Under the pieces are notes generated by a model. The model ran no database searches, had not been told where the DNA came from, and saw only the letters and a program-made list of their open reading frames with translations. From positions 1-64,000 of the forward strand of contig VXBP01002539.1 of assembly GCA_013400115.1 (NCBI GenBank): a stretch of 64,000 nucleotides of DNA, written 5' to 3'. Positions 58,601 to 64,000 of the stretch are shown in pieces. Every line of letters starts with the position of its first letter. Position 1 is the stretch's first letter. This DNA is from Rhinopomastus cyanomelas. Lineage: Eukaryota > Chordata > Aves > Bucerotiformes > Rhinopomastidae. The translations under genes and the position numbers were made by a program.

Positions 58601-61579
58601 GAAAAAAATGTCTACTTACAGTATATGAGAAAAGAAACTTTGTGGTTCATCTGAAGAGTTAGGTTTTCATTGACAGACATTTCTGCAGGGAAAAAGGTAA
58701 ATCTTTCTCTTGCTCTCTGCGAAGTCTACTGCATTTGCTTCTATGGTAACCAATTAGCCAGTGCTTATTACTCATGTGAAACAGAAACTGTTTGCATTTT
58801 TAAAACCTTCATTTGCAAAACAGCATGTCTAAATGATGAAGTTAAATTTCTTTCCCAAGACCACAATCTTCTTTGTAGGTGCAAACAACTAAGCTTACAG
58901 TTTAAACGTAAAGAGAAAAAGCGCTCCTAGGCAGCAGCATCCATCCACGCTGAAAGCAAATATTTGTTTTTGGAGAACAGAATGGCTGTCCCCCGAGCAG
59001 CCAGCTTAGCAAAAGCAGGAATGGAAGGGCAGAGCTCATCTTTTATGGAAGTCAGATAAATTTCATGCTCTTTAACATCGACTGTGACTGCAGGCTTTTC
59101 ACTGAAGCCTGGCTCCTTCCCCAGTGTGAACAAAATAGGAAAAGTGATTAAAGTTCACTCAGTACCGGACAGCAGGAGGCAACTGCTCTGGTATCTTCAG
59201 CTGAGGGAGAGCAGGAGAGGGCCCTTTAATACAACTTGTGAGACTTCTTTGAAGAAAAGAAATAGGACTCATAGGAGCTATAGAGACCTACACTAATAGT
59301 CATTCATTTCCTGTGCTTGGTATGGCTTCTTTGACACGTTGTAATATTGTCATCCCCTTCATTAAAATGCTCGTTGTGAAAGAGAAAATGTAGCTGATAA
59401 CCAGAGTCGAGGGTCAGCAAGTTCTGCTGCAAACAAAGAGCTTAGGGCTGCCTCAGATAATAGTGGCAGCTCTGGGGTAGATGCAACACACAGATGTAAA
59501 GGAAATAGAGACCTGTTTAGTGTCCTGTTTTATGCAGGAGAGGAGTCTTCAGTGTCCTGACCAGTCTGGAAGGCTGAAGTGGCTAGCAGACCCTCTGGAG
59601 CCCAGCCTTTTGGCTTTTATCCACTGCCTGTGCCTCTTTTTCTGTTTTAAGTTATGCAATCAGTGTTCACACATTCTTATAACTAATAGGATTAGAGGCG
59701 TTGCGAAGGGATTTGAACAAGATAATTAGTTTACTGCTTAGCCCACAATATAGCAGGCAAAACCCTTCTGAGCAAAGGCAGACAAAATGGGTCAGAAAAT
59801 GTGTGGGAAATGAGGTAAGGCCTCTTAAATAGGTCCTCAATCAGCTCTACCATTATGAAAGGGTCCTGGAGTATTCATTCATTACCACAGACTGTTGACT
59901 TTTTTGGCTTGGCCACCAGATGTGTCAGGGAGAGTGACTGAGCTGAGCAGTGGGAAGTGCTGCTGGACACCGAGGGGTCAGTTTTAAGTGCCTAAGTTTC
60001 GTGTCCTTTACCACCGTGCTGCATAAAACAGTACTGGAAAGCCAAAACATTTGGCCTGTGGCACTTCACAAAACTGAAGCTGTAAAAGCAGAGCTTCCTG
60101 CTAAACTTTGGGCTGGGCTACATGCACAGAAAGAGGCAAAGGGAATAGTCAGTCAGGAAACTGAGTATGTTTAATGTTGGATTTGAACTGCTGTCTAGCT
60201 GAATTGTTTAAAACTCAGATTTTCTAGCAGTGGGTTGGGGCTTGCTTGCCATTTAAATACCTCTCTGCTTGTCTAAAATGTGCCACACAGAAAACGCCCC
60301 CAAGTGCAGTCACCCACTGTAACCCCTCGGTGATGCTGGTATGATGAGTGAATTACTGGTGATGGTACTCAGTTTCCGAACAGAAAAGCCTTCAAAGTTC
60401 ATGCCTTTTTGTTTGTGGAGGTTTTTTATTTGGGTTTTTTTTTTTGCCTGTGAAACTCGGATGTACTAGCAGCCTGATCAAAGCTCACAGAAGTTGTTCG
60501 GAGACATATCGACCTGGTCTTGCCTGTGTAGGGTAACTTGGAGGTGTCTCCTCTTGGGTGGAAGGAACAGCAGGAGCTGCTCTAATGAACAGTCCAGCAG
60601 CTCCATCTCTCAGTGTATATGCAGCCAGAGGTGAGAAAAGGTTAATCCATAGGGGAACTAGTTAGGGAAGCCAAGCAAAAGTACCAGGGACTCATATGAC
60701 CAAAATTCAACTTGGAGGTGAAGTCAATTGCTGAGGATTAATATTTATTGTAACAATACTCTTCTTTCAACCTGTTGCTTTCTGTATCAGCAGAACATTT
60801 TAAACGTTTGAGCTGCAGTTCAGAGGTACGCCTTATGTACGACACACAATGTCATGTTGCCTACAGCAAGCTGATCTCCCATTAATTTTAAATACCTGTA
60901 TCTTATTTCTGGTGGAGATTAGATTCCCAATCTTAAGGTCAGGCTCACTTTTATGTCAGCATAGGTATTTATTACTGTAGTCTGTGTCTGTTCATAAATG
61001 TAAGGAAGGCAAAGACTGTTGCTATTCAACATGTATGTACCTATGTGGTAATATGAATCTGTAATCCGAGCTCTTAGGATTCTCGTCATAAACTTCATCC
61101 ATCTCAGAGTTTCATCCTCTTTCTATTCATTTATTTATTTAATCTGGCAGTTTCCCTTTGTTATTTAAATGCTTTTCTCTACAGTTCTCTGTTCAGCTGC
61201 AAGTTAAGATGTCAACTCTTCCTCAGAGAGGAATCTCTATTTTATGTTGCTTATTATTTAATATATGAAAAAGGAAAAAAAAAGAATTTTGAAAATCCAG
61301 GGGTAAACAGACCCCGCGAGAATTGTGCAGGTTCTTTAGTCCTGTCACTGTACCATACACGTGTTTCCATACTTGGAGAGAATTTCCTGCTGCATGTGAA
61401 GTGTGTTCACAATTAAAACCCAAAACAAATCGGGAAAACCCCACAGAAAGAATTTTCCATAGATGGACAGTCCAGATAAGACTTTTCTTCCTGTTCTGTG
61501 TAAAAAGTGAGTTCTGTCTGGGGTAAGGTTATGGCACTATCTGAAGGCTGTGTGCATTATTTGTTAGCTATGAAAGGGA
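55601..61579. other. Long unique non-coding stretch
   Basis: Nearly 6 kb with no recognised transposon, the longest CR1-free part of the right half. Open frames of 60-86 codons occur. One on the minus strand (59133-58927) looks somewhat coding-like but lacks a donor (see findings). Confidence 0.5.
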
Positions 61580-61633
61580 AGATCATAGAATCACTACGGA
61601 TTGGAAGGGACCTCAAAAGATCATCTAGTCCAA
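61580..61633 (-). mobile_element. CR1 LINE 3' tip cut off by a gap
   Basis: 'gatcatagaatcactacgga', 'ttggaagggacctcaaaaga' and 'tcatctagtccaa' are the tail and first part of the minus-strand CR1 3' UTR. The sequence stops abruptly at the N at 61634, and unrelated DNA follows, so the body of the element is probably missing from the assembly. Confidence 0.9.
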
Positions 61634-61634
61634 N
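61634..61634. other. Single-N gap inside a CR1
   Basis: One N breaks the CR1 after about 54 bases. Confidence 0.9.
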
Positions 61635-62390
61635 AGAGGGGGATGGTAAAATGAGGGCCAAAAATGGAGGAAGAAACATAAAAACCCCAAGAACTCTGCA
61701 GATCTGGAGCTTAATTAGGTATCCTGTATCCCTGCTGAATGCAGAATTTGATCTTCTCATTTTCACGGATTGCAGATCTTTCATTCCTACCCATAGTCTA
61801 CTTAAAATTGATACTAAGGGAAAATACTTGAATATTTTTATCCCTGTTTGAAGCAAACATTTATAGACATATCATGACAACTCCTTGGTTCCTTTGGTGT
61901 TTTTAATGTATTTTGAGTTCACATGTCTGAAGCAGTCAGGAACACTGTAGTCCAGCTCTCAGACGTATTCACTTGTAAATCAGGGATGAATCTTCATCTG
62001 CATTTACTGTAGTTCTTCCAGTATATTTTAACTACTTTTGATTCTTCTCAGCAGACTTTCCACTTACTGTGCAGTCCTTGCTAACATTGTTTGTTTGATA
62101 GTTTCCAGTGAAGCAGACCGGACACAAAATTTTAAATCTTGACTGGTCAGTCCTTGTAAAAAACACACCTTCTGCCCTGAAGCTTTCTTCTCTCTGGCTG
62201 GAAGCTGGAGGAAGTATTTAGCTCTGGAAAAAAATAAAAACTTGAAACGTGGACATAAGAACTGCCAGACTGCCACGGGAGGGGCTTGTGAGGGCTTTGC
62301 AAATTCAAAATGACAATCTCAGGGGTTTTTTTTTCAAAAGATGGACTATTGACAAGATCCACCCCCAAAGAAAACCCAGAAAGCCATTAA
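61635..62390. other. Unique non-coding stretch
   Basis: Nothing recognised. Confidence 0.45.
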
Positions 62391-63074
62391 ATAGGAGAGA
62401 AAGGGACCTGGGTGTCCTGGTGGACAGGAGGTGACCATGAGCCACCAATATGCTCTTGTGACCAAGAGGGCCAACAGCATCCTGGGGTGGATTTAGAAAA
62501 GGTGTGGTTAGTAGATCAAGAGAGGTTCTTCTCCGTCTCTACTCTGCCCTGGTGAGACCACATCAGGAGTATTGTCTTCAGTTCTGGGCCCCTCAGTTCA
62601 AGAAGGACACAGAGCTGCTGGATAGAGTCCAGCGTAGAGCCACAAAGATGATGATGGGAGCGGAACACCTCTCTGTGGAGGAAAGGCTGAGGGAGCTGGA
62701 TGTCTTTAGCTTGGAGAAATGAAGAGGTCACTGCAGGGTGACCTCATTAATGTTTATAAATATCTAAAGATTGACTGTCAGGAGGATAGAGCCAGGCTCT
62801 TCTCAATGTCATCTAATGACAGGACGAGGGGCAGTGTGTGTCAGCTGGAACACAGAAGGTTCCACATCAACCTGAGAAGGAACTTCTTCACAGTGAGGGT
62901 GACGGAGCACTGGAACAGGCTGCCCAGGGGGGTTGTGGAGTCTCCTTCACTGGAGATATTCAAGACCCGCCTGGATGTGTTCCTGTGTGACTTGGTCTAG
63001 GTGATCCTGCTGTGGCAGGGGGATTGGACTAGATGATCTTTCGAGGTCCCTTCCAGTCCGTAATGTACTGTGAT
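62391..63074 (+). mobile_element. CR1 LINE, 3' part of ORF2 with complete 3' UTR
   Basis: The copy runs from 'ggagagaaagggacctgggtg' through W-I-x-K-G-V-V-S-R (shifted by one base near 62493), P-H-Q-E-Y-C-L-Q-F-W and L-L-D-R-V-Q-R-R-A-T-K to F-S-L-E-K. An in-frame TGA follows at 62720. A second frame (62719-63000) then carries the C-terminus, ending F-L-C-D-L-V. The 3' UTR is complete ('gggggattggactagatgat', 'gaggtcccttccagtcc'), but the final repeat is reduced. It makes a good internal reference for the deletions seen in other copies. Confidence 0.95.
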
Positions 63075-64000
63075 AATTTGCTGAGATTTTTGCATGGTTC
63101 AGTTGTCTTCAGTGTTATTTTTGGTGTCTCAATCATGGTTCATCATGGGGCAAGGTGAGTCCATATAGAGTGGTTATGTAAAAATGAAACTATTTTCTTA
63201 CTTTAAGGTGTTAAAATATTCATGGCAGTTTTTCAGTAAAGTAGTTGGTGATACAAAGACATATTTGACCACATGTTTAACAGTAAGAATGTGAGTAGTT
63301 ACAACGAGCTCAATGGGATTTAAGCACACACTTCAAATTGTCCATGCTTCGATGCTTTCTTGAAATGAGATGAGATTGTGTTTGCAGCTTAATAAAAGCT
63401 GTGTTTAGCTAAGTTGGTGCTGATGATCCTGGTCCTGTGTCTCAGAAGGTGCTGTGCCATAATCCTATACACCTCATCTTGTCACATTCTGTTTTACTCA
63501 AGTGTAAATATTTTCATTTAGTTGACAATTAAAAAGCAAACTTTGAAAAGCATTACTTCTGTTTGTTTTCAGAATTGGTGAGTGGTGGGAATGGCAGTCA
63601 TTCCCTTGAATCTACTTTATTCCTGACCCATCAAATTAGCATTACTGGTTAGTTTTAAAAACATTAAAAAAATGGACCAACAAAGAAACCCAAAGCCTCA
63701 CCCTAGAAGTTAGCATTAGGACAGTTAGGGGGCTTTTTCACGTTTGGGTTTGTTTGTGGTTTTTTCAAAAAAATAAAACATGTAGCACTGTTTAAGTACC
63801 CCCTGTTTCTTGAAGTGAGGAATGAGCGGTAAAGGATGGGCTCAGGCACGTCTGAGGGTGGGGAGGAAAATCTGTGGTAGGAGCTTTTGCTCACCCGATT
63901 AGGGTATGTTTGTTAACAATGGTTTTTCATTTGTAAGAGGCATGACGGAGGCTGAGCTCAGACTTTTCTGCCTATTTCAAGACAGATGCTTTCTGGCTTG
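63075..64000. other. Unique non-coding stretch to window end
   Basis: No recognised element or exon in the last 0.9 kb. Confidence 0.5.

Noticed and set aside
1..64000. Bacterial-type features (operons, Shine-Dalgarno sites, phage or defence systems)
   Set aside because: CR1 LINEs, splice-bounded exons, microsatellites and low coding density show a vertebrate nuclear sequence.

Overview
This window looks like avian nuclear DNA. It is AT-rich and almost free of long ORFs, and it is littered with 3'-anchored fragments of the CR1 (chicken repeat 1) LINE. The CR1 copies carry the typical tail (GAGGTCCCTTCCAA... then ATTCTATGAT repeats) and a recognisable endonuclease/RT ORF2. By my hand tally CR1 covers roughly 11 kb, about 17% of the window. 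That is high for a bird and would fit a CR1-rich lineage such as woodpeckers or hornbills, but the lineage is inference.

Layout. 1-4.1 kb: a dense CR1 cluster with AT microsatellites and one CR1 split by another. 4.5-5 kb: a CR1 lacking its 3' end. 5-13.2 kb: mostly unique non-coding DNA. 13.2-16.6 kb: two plus-strand CR1s. 16.6-22.1 kb: unique DNA with a small CpG-rich patch near 20.7-21.1 kb. 22.1-23.3 kb: a probable solo LTR on the minus strand. 25.1-25.7 kb: a CR1 nested in a CR1. 26.1-37.1 kb: the only convincing coding material, exons of a minus-strand gene I do not recognise, with CR1s in its introns. 38.3-38.9 kb: a probable second LTR fragment with a tandem duplication. 39.3-41.1 kb: the longest CR1, minus strand. 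41-64 kb: unique non-coding DNA with scattered CR1 copies at 42.7, 44.3, 47.2, 49.9, 55.5, 61.6 and 62.7 kb.

The likely gene is read right to left. The last three proposed exons (35346-35214, 27152-26993, 26368-26098) join with matching splice phases at both junctions. They end in a stop codon, and a minus-strand AATAAA lies about 390 bases further on. A fourth candidate exon lies upstream (37144-36942). I could not name the protein.

Assembly quality matters here. There are five N gaps (22983, 30486, 38884, 47292-47351, 61634), and all lie inside or at the edge of retroelement sequence. At 30486 a 628-base block is repeated almost exactly on both sides of a single N, most simply an unmerged contig overlap.

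I found no CRISPR array, operon, tRNA, rRNA or other system that I could defend as new. Most mid-length ORFs here are either CR1 ORF2 remnants or chance open frames.
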